Positions 1 to 6,734 of a stretch of DNA of 8,883 nt are shown here, piece by piece; the stretch's first letter is position 1; each line of letters begins with the position of its first letter. Source of the DNA: Nitrospirota bacterium (GTDB taxonomy: Bacteria > Nitrospirota > Nitrospiria > Nitrospirales > Nitrospiraceae); assembly GCA_016222925.1 (NCBI GenBank), contig JACRQB010000237.1, positions 1-8,883 of the forward strand, read 5' to 3'. Position numbers and translations under genes: made by a program. The notes under the pieces are model-generated. The model searched no databases, was not told where the DNA came from, and saw only the letters and a program-made list of their open reading frames with translations.

Positions 1-1151
1 CGATAGAGGAGCACACCCAGATGAATATGACTGTCGGCAAATTTCGGATCCAGATGAATATTATAGCGATAGGTCTCCATCGCCTTGGAGACGTCCTTCG
101 TCTCTTCGTACAAGTACCCGAGATAATCTCTCACTTTGAGTTCAGCCGGTTTCGCCTTTAAGATCTCGGTCAATTGGCTGATCGCCTTGGTAAACTCTTT
201 CTTCTCTCCATAGATGAGCGCCATGCGTAACTGTGCATCGAGGTCGCCAGGGTTGTCTTCCAGCAGCTTTTCCAGCTCCGCAAGACCTCCAGCGTAATCT
301 TTGGTCGCGACATACAACTGGACCAGATGTTGTCGAATATCCCTGTTCCGAGGATTCACTTGCTGGAGGTACTTCTTGAGCACGGCGATCGCTTTGTCCT
401 TCTCTTGGCGGGATTCGTAGACCGATGCTTGAGCTAAATATGCGGGCTCGAACGCCTGGTTCACGGCGATGGCCCGATCGAAGTTGGCCACCGCCTGCTC
501 GCTATTTCCCGCTTCGATCGAAATACGGCCCAAATAGTAGTAGCCGATCGGCGAATCCGCGGTATATTGCAACCCTTTTTTGACGACCTGCTCCGCCTCG
601 GCCATGCGCTTCTGGTTCAAGAGAATGAGTCCCTTCGGGAAGTAGGATTCGCCTCGTTCCGGATCACTCTCGATGGCCTTGTCTAATAACTCCACGGCAC
701 GCTCCGGCTTCCCCGCGCTGGCCAAGATGCCGGCCATGTGGGTCAACATTTGCGGTTCCTGTCCCGTTCCTTCTCCGACTTCATCCGCATACTGCACCGC
801 TTGGGTCACATCACCCAACGCAAAATACAGTGCGGCCAAACGAGATTTGACCTCGCGGGACTTTGGATCAACCTTCAGAGCGGCCTGATATTCCTTCAAC
901 GCCCCGTCGAGGTCCTGCGCGAGTTCCGCTTGATGTCCCATCATGAAATGATAGGTCGCATCGGACTCCGGAGTCGGTAGCGGAGGTGGCGACGTTGTGG
1001 CTGGTGACGGAAGCGTTGCCTGCGGCTGAGGCGAGGCTGCGCAGGCGACCATGGTGCCGGAAAGGAACAAAAAAAGCAGTATCGTCCCCAACAAGGGCCT
1101 CCCATACAGTCTGAGCAACCGATTGTCGAAGATCGTTCGTGTGTTCCGCAT
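1..1151 (-). CDS. TPR-repeat lipoprotein, C-terminal part outside the window
   Basis: The frame is open from an ATG at 1151 to the window edge (383 codons plus 2 nt), so the 3' end is missing. Residues ~20-36 are a hydrophobic signal segment (LLGTILLFLFLSGTMVA) ending at Cys37 (M-V-A-C, an acceptable but non-canonical lipobox). A Pro/Thr/Ser/Ala-rich linker (~40-62) follows. From ~65 to the edge there are about nine consecutive 34-residue TPR units, with the usual A/G at helix-packing positions and DP or NP ends (e.g. ALKVDPKS, AIESDPE, LLEDNPGD). The likely role is an outer-membrane-anchored periplasmic scaffold for protein-protein contacts; the partner cannot be told. The start is fixed by the signal peptide; the ribosome site (AAGAGAG directly before ATG) is poor. 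It lies 82 bp after dnaB on the same strand and has its own promoter candidate. Seen: signal peptide and repeats. Inferred: localisation and role. Confidence 0.88.
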   Translation of the reverse strand, partial: MRNTRTIFDNRLLRLYGRPLLGTILLFLFLSGTMVACAASPQPQATLPSPATTSPPPLPTPESDATYHFMMGHQAELAQDLDGALKEYQAALKVDPKSREVKSRLAALYFALGDVTQAVQYADEVGEGTGQEPQMLTHMAGILASAGKPERAVELLDKAIESDPERGESYFPKGLILLNQKRMAEAEQVVKKGLQYTADSPIGYYYLGRISIEAGNSEQAVANFDRAIAVNQAFEPAYLAQASVYESRQEKDKAIAVLKKYLQQVNPRNRDIRQHLVQLYVATKDYAGGLAELEKLLEDNPGDLDAQLRMALIYGEKKEFTKAISQLTEILKAKPAELKVRDYLGYLYEETKDVSKAMETYRYNIHLDPKFADSHIHLGVLLY

Positions 1152-1193
1152 CTCTCTTAGGTTAAGACACGTAAAAGGTGAGTCTATAAGGTG

Positions 1194-1222
1194 ATTATAC
1201 CGAGTGTCCGGACGATGCGCAA
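1194..1222 (-). promoter_or_regulatory. Sigma70-like promoter of the TPR lipoprotein gene
   Basis: On the minus strand a perfect TATAAT -10 box (1194-1199) lies 17 bp downstream of TTGCGC (1217-1222), which matches only the TTG of the -35 consensus. A start near 1187 would leave a leader of about 35 nt before the ATG at 1151. This would let the TPR gene be transcribed independently of the dnaB operon. Called from sequence only. Confidence 0.5.
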
Positions 1223-1231
1223 ACGACACTC
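1202..1231. repeat. Inverted repeat GAGTGTC-N16-GACACTC flanking the -35 box
   Basis: Perfect 7-bp arms at 1202-1208 and 1225-1231 are separated by 16 bp. One arm lies within the promoter spacer and the other just upstream of the -35 element, directly after the dnaB stop codon. It could be a repressor or activator operator, or an RNA hairpin at the end of the dnaB transcript. No T-run follows, so an intrinsic terminator is unlikely. A 7-bp dyad can also occur by chance. Confidence 0.3.
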
Positions 1232-1233
1232 CA

Positions 1234-2586
1234 CTACGACTCTCGAAGATCGAGGCTTTCGAATTTGGCGAATCGGTCCTGAAAAAACAACTCTTTTTTC
1301 CCAATGGGTCCATTACGGTGTTTACTGACGATAATGTCGGCAATCCCTTTGCGCTCCGAATTCTGGTCATACACATCTTCCCGATAAATAAACATGACCA
1401 CATCGGCATCTTGTTCGATCGCTCCGCTCTCCCGCAGATCGGCCAGCATGGGGATCGGCGGCTTCCGGGCCTCCACCGCTCGGCTCAACTGGGAGAGGGC
1501 AACCACCGGCACATTCAGCTCCTTCGCCAAGGCCTTTAATGAGCGGGAAATATCGGAGATCTCTTGTTGACGAGACTCCGAATCGCTTCGCCCTTGCATC
1601 AGTTGGAGATAATCCACGATGAGGAGATCAAGCCCCTTCTCGGCTTTGAGCCGGCGGGCTTTGCCTCGCATTTGCTGGACTGTGATGCCGCCCGTGTCGT
1701 CGATATAGATCGGCGCGAGCTCCAACCGGCCGGCCGCCTCCGCCAATCGCCACCAGTCTTCTTTTTGAAGCTTCCCCGTCCTCAACGCATGCGAATCCAC
1801 CCGTGCTTCCGACGCGAGCATGCGCAGAACGATCTGTGGCTTGGACATTTCCAAGCTGAAGATCCCGACCACCGTATTGGCATGAATGGCGGCATGAGTG
1901 GCAAACCCTAACGCAAGGCTTGTCTTGCCCATACTTGGCCGCCCCGCCACCACCACCAAGTCCGAAGGCTGAAGCCCGGCGGTAATATCGTCGAGGTCGT
2001 AGTACCCCGTGGGAACCCCCGTGACGTGTTCCTTTCGCTTCGAAAGCTTATCGATGACATCCAGACTTTCCTTAATGACCTGGCTGATCGGGCTGAACGA
2101 CCGTTCCAGCTTGCCTTGCGCAATGCTGAAGACCGATCGCTCGGCAAAATCCAGCAGATCATCGATTGAGGCGGTGCCTTCATAGCCTCTCGTCAGCACC
2201 TCGGTAGAGGTGCTGATCAACTGACGAGCCACTGCTTTGTCCCGAACGATCTTACAGTGATACCGGATATTGGCTGAGCTGGGAACGATCTGGACAAGTT
2301 CTGCGAGAAAGGCAGCGCCTCCAATTGCTTCAAGTTCACCGCGAGATTTCAATCGCTCGGTCAGCGTAATCTGATCGATCACTTCGCCGGTGTCGGACAG
2401 TTCAAGCATGGCTTGAAAGACCTTCTTATGGGCTGTCCGATAGAAATCTTCCTCTACCAGCAGTTCCATCGCCTTCGGCATGGCGGCGTTATCGAGGAGG
2501 ATGGCACCGAGTACCGACTGCTCCGCCTCCAAGTTCTGTGGAGGAAGTTTCGGTTGAGAGAGATCCACCATCCCGACGGATTTCAT
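1234..2586 (-). CDS. dnaB: Replicative DNA helicase DnaB
   Basis: This 450-residue protein has the full DnaB layout: an N-terminal primase/loader-interacting helical domain (~15-115, starting with the typical LPPQNLEAEQSVLGAILLD), a linker (~160-185), and a RecA-like motor domain (~186-447). Walker A is G215-RPSMG-K221-T222, the catalytic glutamate is E246 in SLEM, Walker B ends at D325 in LLIVDYLQLM, and K422/R424 in SKHRNGP match the trans-acting piston and arginine finger. DnaB is the hexameric ATP-driven 5'-3' helicase at the replication fork. Length is normal and no intein interrupts Walker A, a common DnaB insertion point. The ATG at 2586 overlaps the hisZ stop as ATGA, with GAAGGGA (2591-2597) 4 nt upstream, so translation is probably coupled to hisZ. 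M6 is a less likely alternative start. The stop is TAG at 1234-1236. Confidence 0.98.
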   Translation of the reverse strand: MKSVGMVDLSQPKLPPQNLEAEQSVLGAILLDNAAMPKAMELLVEEDFYRTAHKKVFQAMLELSDTGEVIDQITLTERLKSRGELEAIGGAAFLAELVQIVPSSANIRYHCKIVRDKAVARQLISTSTEVLTRGYEGTASIDDLLDFAERSVFSIAQGKLERSFSPISQVIKESLDVIDKLSKRKEHVTGVPTGYYDLDDITAGLQPSDLVVVAGRPSMGKTSLALGFATHAAIHANTVVGIFSLEMSKPQIVLRMLASEARVDSHALRTGKLQKEDWWRLAEAAGRLELAPIYIDDTGGITVQQMRGKARRLKAEKGLDLLIVDYLQLMQGRSDSESRQQEISDISRSLKALAKELNVPVVALSQLSRAVEARKPPIPMLADLRESGAIEQDADVVMFIYREDVYDQNSERKGIADIIVSKHRNGPIGKKELFFQDRFAKFESLDLRES

Positions 2587-3977
2587 ACCGTCCCTTCAAG
2601 GTCGGCACGCAGGCTTACGATGAGACCTGCGGTCGAGACCGTTCTCTTCCGAAAATGAGCCCGACCGAGCGATCCTGCGATTCCACGGCCATCCCTCGGA
2701 TGGAGCACCACGACCTGCTCGGGTTTTGAACGGTCCACCCCGATGACTATAATGGTACCGATATTCGCCTCAAGACCAGCCTTGATTGCGACACCAACCA
2801 AATCTCGTCCCGATGGATCTACCGCTTGTTGAATCGTTCGTATCCCCGCCTGGCGAAGTTGTTGTGCGACCGAAACTAATCGCGTGGACAACCCTCGAGG
2901 CGCAATGACCAAGACCTCTGGTCCCACAGACTTCGTCCTGTCGGGAAGGCTCAGCCCTCGGAAGAGCCGGTCCACAGTGAGGGCAAATCCGGTCGACGGA
3001 AGGTTCCGACCGAATCGTCCGATGAGCTGGTCATAGCGCCCACCACCGCCTAACTCCACCCCAATACCCTCGGTAAAGACGTCAAAGACGATCCCGTCAT
3101 AGTAGTCGAACCCTCTGAATTCTCCAAGATCCAACAAGACGGTCTCTTGAAACCCGGTTGCGCAGAGCAACTGATACACGTTCTCCAGTCGGTCCAACGC
3201 TTGGACCAGTGACCGTTCACCCTTGGCTAAGGTGCGTCCTTTCGAGAGGACTTCAGCTTGTCCACACAGCTCCAGCACGTCCAAAATTCTGTGCGCTGAC
3301 CGTTTGGTCACTCGCTCCTGCGACAGGATCTCTCCCAGCCTCGGTAGATCTCTTCTTGCCGCTGCCTGCTCAGCCCGCTTCTGCCCTTCCGGCGACAGTC
3401 CTGCACGGATGAGAAGCCCCTTAAAAAATCCGACATGCCCCAGTGAAATCTTGAATGAACGCAATCCAACCTGTCGTAGGCACTCGATCAACAGGATGAT
3501 GATTTCACTATCGGCAGACGCATCATCAGCCCCGATGAGCTCGGCGCCGACCTGAAAGATTTCCCGATCTCGGCCGGCATGTTCCGGTTCATACCGAAAG
3601 ACGGTCGCCCGGTACGATAGGCGCAACGGAAAATGCGTGCCCACCATGCCCATCGCCACCGAACGGGCAATCTGCGCCGTGACATCGGGCCGCAACAACA
3701 GAATACGGCCGGTCGTCCGGTCGACGATCTTATAGGAATTCTCTAATAGCGTCGGTTCGAGGCCTGGGGCCAACACATCGAGGTACTCGAACGTCGGAAG
3801 AATAATTTCGTCGTACCCAAAACGATTGCAGTACGCCAGCAATTCAGCTTCCAGGTGCCGAACCTGGCGCGCGGCCTCCGGCAGGATGGTGGCCATCCCG
3901 ACCGGAACCAATGAGTGCTCGCGCAAAGAAGGGGGCTGCCTCGAAGAAGTCCTACGCACCGGAGGAGCAGAGGCCAT
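2583..3977 (-). CDS. hisZ: ATP phosphoribosyltransferase regulatory subunit HisZ, long form
   Basis: The protein is a class II aminoacyl-tRNA synthetase-like paralogue of HisRS. HisZ pairs with short-form HisG in the cytoplasm to make the ATP phosphoribosyltransferase of the first histidine-biosynthesis step, and mediates histidine feedback. Visible features are a motif-1-like region (~32-65, ILPEAARQVRHLEAELL), motif 2 (F127-R128-Y-E130 to G135-R136-D-R138), the HisZ-type AELIGADDASADSE stretch (~145-158), a histidine-A-like R288-GFDYYDG, and GGGGRYD (~310-316). Residues ~352-432 look like a HisRS-type anticodon-binding fold (EVLVIAP...GIRT...IIVIGVD), which many HisZ proteins lack, so 464 residues is long for the family. 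The first ~24 residues are a basic/Pro-rich extension; the ATG at 3977 has only a weak AGG 5 nt upstream. It lies 22 bp after the upstream stop and overlaps dnaB by 4 nt. True HisRS is the main alternative, disfavoured by the HisZ-like centre. No hisG is in the window. Confidence 0.88.
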   Translation of the reverse strand: MASAPPVRRTSSRQPPSLREHSLVPVGMATILPEAARQVRHLEAELLAYCNRFGYDEIILPTFEYLDVLAPGLEPTLLENSYKIVDRTTGRILLLRPDVTAQIARSVAMGMVGTHFPLRLSYRATVFRYEPEHAGRDREIFQVGAELIGADDASADSEIIILLIECLRQVGLRSFKISLGHVGFFKGLLIRAGLSPEGQKRAEQAAARRDLPRLGEILSQERVTKRSAHRILDVLELCGQAEVLSKGRTLAKGERSLVQALDRLENVYQLLCATGFQETVLLDLGEFRGFDYYDGIVFDVFTEGIGVELGGGGRYDQLIGRFGRNLPSTGFALTVDRLFRGLSLPDRTKSVGPEVLVIAPRGLSTRLVSVAQQLRQAGIRTIQQAVDPSGRDLVGVAIKAGLEANIGTIIVIGVDRSKPEQVVVLHPRDGRGIAGSLGRAHFRKRTVSTAGLIVSLRADLEGTV

Positions 3978-3999
3978 AAGTACCTGGTCGCGAGAACCG

Positions 4000-6465
4000 T
4001 TATAAAAGGTTGGCGACCTTGACTGACAGAATATTCGAGCTGAAACGGATCTGATCCAGGACCGCAGATGGGAATTCCGTATCGGAACCGATGATCAGCA
4101 ACGCATCTCCCCCTCGCTTCTCCAAGGCACACTGCATCCGTAAGATATTGATGCCATGATCCCCTAGGACCTTTCCAACCATACCGATAACCCCTGGTCG
4201 ATCAACATTATGAATCAACAACATATGCCCTTCAGGCACCACTTCAACTTTAAATTGTTCGATCTCCGTCACGCGGGCATCTTTCTTATGATATAGCGTC
4301 CCCGCGACTTGATGTGAAGCCTTGCCGGCCTCAACCCGAACTCGGATCAAGCTCGTGAAATCCCCGGCATCCGTGCTCTTGATTTCTTTAACTTCAATAC
4401 CCCGCTCTTTCGCCACAATCGGGGCATTCACATAGTTCACCGGATGTTCCATGATCGGACTGAGCAGGCCCTTTAAGACGGCGATGGTCAAAGGTGCGAT
4501 GGAGAGCGTGGTGACCTCCCCGCTGTATTCCACCGTCACTCGTTCGATTCCCCCTTGAACCAGTTGAGCTTGAAGCGCGCCGAGCTTTTCGGCCAGCGTC
4601 AGGAACGGTTGCAACCGAGGCAACAATTCCGGAGCGACCGACGGAATATTGACGGCACCCTTCGCCACTCCCTTGGTAAAGTAGTCGACCATCTGCTCCG
4701 CAATGCCAATCGCGACGTTTTCCTGAGCCTCGATCGTTTGGGCTCCGATATGCGGGGTGCAGATGAAGTTATCCAAGGCGAGGAGCGGATTGTCGGGTTT
4801 GACCGGCTCCTCTTCAAACACGTCGAAGGCAGCGGCGGCGACGCGCTTGGTTTTCAAGGCCTCGCATAAATCCTGTTCATTGATGATGCCACCTCGGGCG
4901 CAATTTGCGATGAGCACGCCGGGTTTCATCTTGGCGATGGCCTGCGCGTTGATGATCCCACGTGTCTCCGGCGTCAGCGGTGTATGGACTGAAATAACGT
5001 CCGCCCGCCGGAATAGTTCTTCGAGGTCCAGCATCGTCACGCCCATTCGCTCGGCCCGCTCCGGCGCCAAATACGGATCAAACGCAACGACGCTCATGCC
5101 GATCCCCTGGGCCATCTTGGTCAGGTGACTGCCAATCTGTCCTGCGCCGATGATACCGAGGACCTTATTGTAGAGCTCGACGCCCATAAATTTGTCTTTT
5201 TCCCATTTGCCGGCCTTCACCGACGCGGTGGCTTGGGGAATGCGGCGACTCATCGCACAGATCATCGACATCGTGTGTTCAGCCGTGGTGACCGTGTTGC
5301 CGCCCGGCGTGTTCATGACGACGATGCCAGCCATTAAGATTTCTTGCGCTTTTCCGACACCACTTCCCAGCTTCACAGAATGTCCGAGTCCCTTCAGGAC
5401 CATTTCGGTCGCGGCCAATGCGGTAATCACGTCAAATGAATCCGCATACCCCATGTGAGACAGTCGAAAGATCTTCCCCTTCAGGTGATCCTGACCGCCG
5501 GCAGCCGTCATGCCATATTGCACACGGAGATTCTTATAGATAGCCTGTCCATCAACTCCATCCGGAGCACAGACCGCCGTCAAGGCATCGCTCGGCGACT
5601 CCTTTGGGAACAGCGCCATCCCAGCGGCCTTCACCCCTTCCCGCATCGCCAGAGCCAGTCGGCCCTGCCGTTCAAACATTTTCTCCAGCCCTTCCGCCTT
5701 CATCATTCGGAAGACCTCTTGAAGTCCGATGATGAGCGAGACGGTCGGAGTGAATGTCGTCTGATTCTTGACCTGGTTTTCACGTTCTTTCTTGAAGTTA
5801 AAATAGAAGGCGGCGTTCTTCGCCTTATCGGCCAATGCCCATGCTTTCTCACTGACACTGACAAACGCCATGCCGGGAGGGAGCATGAGGGCCTTCTGAG
5901 AGCCTGTGATCACAACATCCAATCCCCAGCCGTCCGTCTTGATATCAAATACGCCAAGCGCGGTAATGGCATCGACCACCAAGATAGTATTGTCATAGCC
6001 TTTAATGACCTCACCCAGTGCCTTGACGTCATGGGAGACTCCCGTCGACGTCTCGCTAGCCTGAACATACACCGCCTTGATCGAAGGATCTTTCTTCAGG
6101 GCATCGGCGACCTGTTGTGGATTGACGGCCTGTCCCCACTCGACCTTAATCTCGCTCGCCTGTACTCCAAAGGTCTTACACAGCTTGCCCCAGCGCTCTC
6201 CAAACTTGCCTCCGTTGACATATAGCGCCTTGTCTCCGGGAGACAAAAAGTTCGACACGGCCCCTTCCATACCACCCGTACCGGACGCCGCCAACATCAA
6301 CACATCGTTCCGCGTTTGAAACAGCCACTTCAGTCCTTCGCGAACCTCCGCAAAGATCGGATCAAACTCGGGTGCACGATGATGGATCATCGGACGAGCC
6401 ATCGCCAGCAACACTTCCGGGGGAACGGGCGTTGGGCCTGGAGCCAAGAGATACCGCTTCAACAT
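4000..6465 (-). CDS. serA: Chimeric class V aminotransferase / N-truncated phosphoglycerate dehydrogenase (SerA)
   Basis: One 821-residue frame joins two enzymes. Residues 1-378 are a PLP-dependent class V aminotransferase of the alanine/serine-glyoxylate type: LAPGPTPVP start, cofactor Asp165 (VVDAITALG), Schiff-base Lys191 (ITGSQKALMLPPG), substrate-carboxylate Arg334 (RLSHMGY). Residues 380-821 are D-3-phosphoglycerate dehydrogenase from GIVVMNTPGGNTVTTAEH onward: NAD site G440-AGQI-G445 with Asp463, catalytic Arg524 (ARGG), Glu553 (EEEP) and His572 (TPHIGAQT), an ASB domain (~608-745) and an ACT domain (~747-821, serine-sensing in this family). The first ~87 SerA residues are absent, removing half of the substrate-binding domain and its usual RS and RAGxGxDNVD segments. 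The aminotransferase half should work; the dehydrogenase is doubtful. The ATG at 6465 is chosen over one 14 codons upstream because AAGGAGG lies 8 nt before it. It is the first gene of the block with hisZ and dnaB. A collapsed assembly of two adjacent genes is the main alternative. Confidence 0.88.
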   Translation of the reverse strand: MLKRYLLAPGPTPVPPEVLLAMARPMIHHRAPEFDPIFAEVREGLKWLFQTRNDVLMLAASGTGGMEGAVSNFLSPGDKALYVNGGKFGERWGKLCKTFGVQASEIKVEWGQAVNPQQVADALKKDPSIKAVYVQASETSTGVSHDVKALGEVIKGYDNTILVVDAITALGVFDIKTDGWGLDVVITGSQKALMLPPGMAFVSVSEKAWALADKAKNAAFYFNFKKERENQVKNQTTFTPTVSLIIGLQEVFRMMKAEGLEKMFERQGRLALAMREGVKAAGMALFPKESPSDALTAVCAPDGVDGQAIYKNLRVQYGMTAAGGQDHLKGKIFRLSHMGYADSFDVITALAATEMVLKGLGHSVKLGSGVGKAQEILMAGIVVMNTPGGNTVTTAEHTMSMICAMSRRIPQATASVKAGKWEKDKFMGVELYNKVLGIIGAGQIGSHLTKMAQGIGMSVVAFDPYLAPERAERMGVTMLDLEELFRRADVISVHTPLTPETRGIINAQAIAKMKPGVLIANCARGGIINEQDLCEALKTKRVAAAAFDVFEEEPVKPDNPLLALDNFICTPHIGAQTIEAQENVAIGIAEQMVDYFTKGVAKGAVNIPSVAPELLPRLQPFLTLAEKLGALQAQLVQGGIERVTVEYSGEVTTLSIAPLTIAVLKGLLSPIMEHPVNYVNAPIVAKERGIEVKEIKSTDAGDFTSLIRVRVEAGKASHQVAGTLYHKKDARVTEIEQFKVEVVPEGHMLLIHNVDRPGVIGMVGKVLGDHGINILRMQCALEKRGGDALLIIGSDTEFPSAVLDQIRFSSNILSVKVANLL
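5326..5334 (-). other. Fusion junction between aminotransferase and SerA sequence
   Basis: The codons for M378-A379-G380 (ATG GCT GGC) mark the switch. Upstream, GSGVGKAQEIL is the normal C-terminal end of this aminotransferase family. Downstream, GIVVMNTPGGN is an internal SerA strand, normally preceded by ~87 residues. No linker, stop codon or ribosome site lies between them. The frame is kept, and both flanks look free of frameshifts or decay. An internal start at the ATG 5334-5332 is conceivable but has no Shine-Dalgarno sequence. Confidence 0.8.
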
Positions 6466-6480
6466 CGATCGATCCTCCTT
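6466..6480 (-). promoter_or_regulatory. Ribosome binding site deciding the start at 6465
   Basis: AAGGAGG (6474-6480 on the minus strand) is a perfect anti-16S match placed 8 nt before the ATG. The spacer plus start codon contains the palindrome ATCGATCGAT (6464-6473). This favours 6465 over the in-frame ATG at 6507, whose 14 extra residues (MVPTKNCTVKEDRS) look like translated leader. Confidence 0.85.
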
Positions 6481-6520
6481 AACAGTGCAATTTTTGGTGG
6501 GTACCACTGGGAGAGGCGGT

Positions 6521-6550
6521 ACGCTATCATTTGCACCGGGAAGCTGTCAA
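6521..6550 (-). promoter_or_regulatory. Sigma70-like promoter of the aminotransferase-SerA/hisZ/dnaB block
   Basis: A perfect TTGACA (6545-6550) is followed after 18 bp by TAGCGT (6521-6526), which keeps the TAnnnT positions of the -10 box. Transcription would begin near 6514, leaving a leader of about 50 nt with a strong ribosome site. It is placed correctly to drive the whole minus-strand block. Confidence 0.5.
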
Positions 6551-6693
6551 GAAATAGACCGGCGCAAACGAAGCCCACATCAGGAATTTTCCTCTCGCGG
6601 GGACGCGATGGAATATCTTTCAGGCGCTCACGCGTCATCGCCTTTCGACTTCCCGATATGACACAAGAAGACCAGGCCTTACCTACTCCTTTC

Positions 6694-6722
6694 TTGACAA
6701 GTCTGCGATGGATCGATAGGCT
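6694..6722 (+). promoter_or_regulatory. Sigma70-like promoter of the lytic transglycosylase gene
   Basis: A perfect TTGACA (6694-6699) is followed after a 17-bp spacer by TAGGCT (6717-6722), a weak -10 keeping TAnnnT. The predicted start near 6729 is only ~6 nt before the first ATG (6735), 18 nt before the ATG at 6747 and 54 nt before that at 6783, so it bears on which start codon is used. Confidence 0.45.
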
Positions 6723-6734
6723 CACTTCACACAG

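Noticed and set aside
1204..1911. Plus-strand open frames opposite dnaB
   Set aside because: They mirror the dnaB codons, show no domain, and one begins inside the promoter region of the TPR gene.
1900..1960. Possible intein at the DnaB Walker A site
   Set aside because: The motor domain runs without interruption from the linker through GRPSMGKTS to Walker B, and the protein has the usual length.
2583..3977. Histidyl-tRNA synthetase (HisS) instead of HisZ
   Set aside because: The AELIGADDASADSE segment and the FKISLGHVGFFKGLL region are HisZ-like, and the C-terminal domain is divergent. HisS remains possible only if the genome has no other copy.
5455..6225. 256-codon plus-strand open frame opposite the aminotransferase
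   Set aside because: It is fully antisense to a well-supported enzyme, its translation is Arg/His/Leu-rich without any recognisable domain, and it has no ribosome site. It is a shadow frame.
6466..6507. Longer start of the chimera at 6507
   Set aside because: The in-frame ATG at 6465 has a perfect AAGGAGG 8 nt upstream, and aminotransferases of this family begin at MLKRYLLAPGPTP; the upstream codons cover the ribosome site.
6595..6608. Small hairpin TCGCG-GGGA-CGCGA in the divergent region
   Set aside because: A 5-bp stem with no T-run, not placed at any gene end, is too weak to call a terminator or riboswitch.
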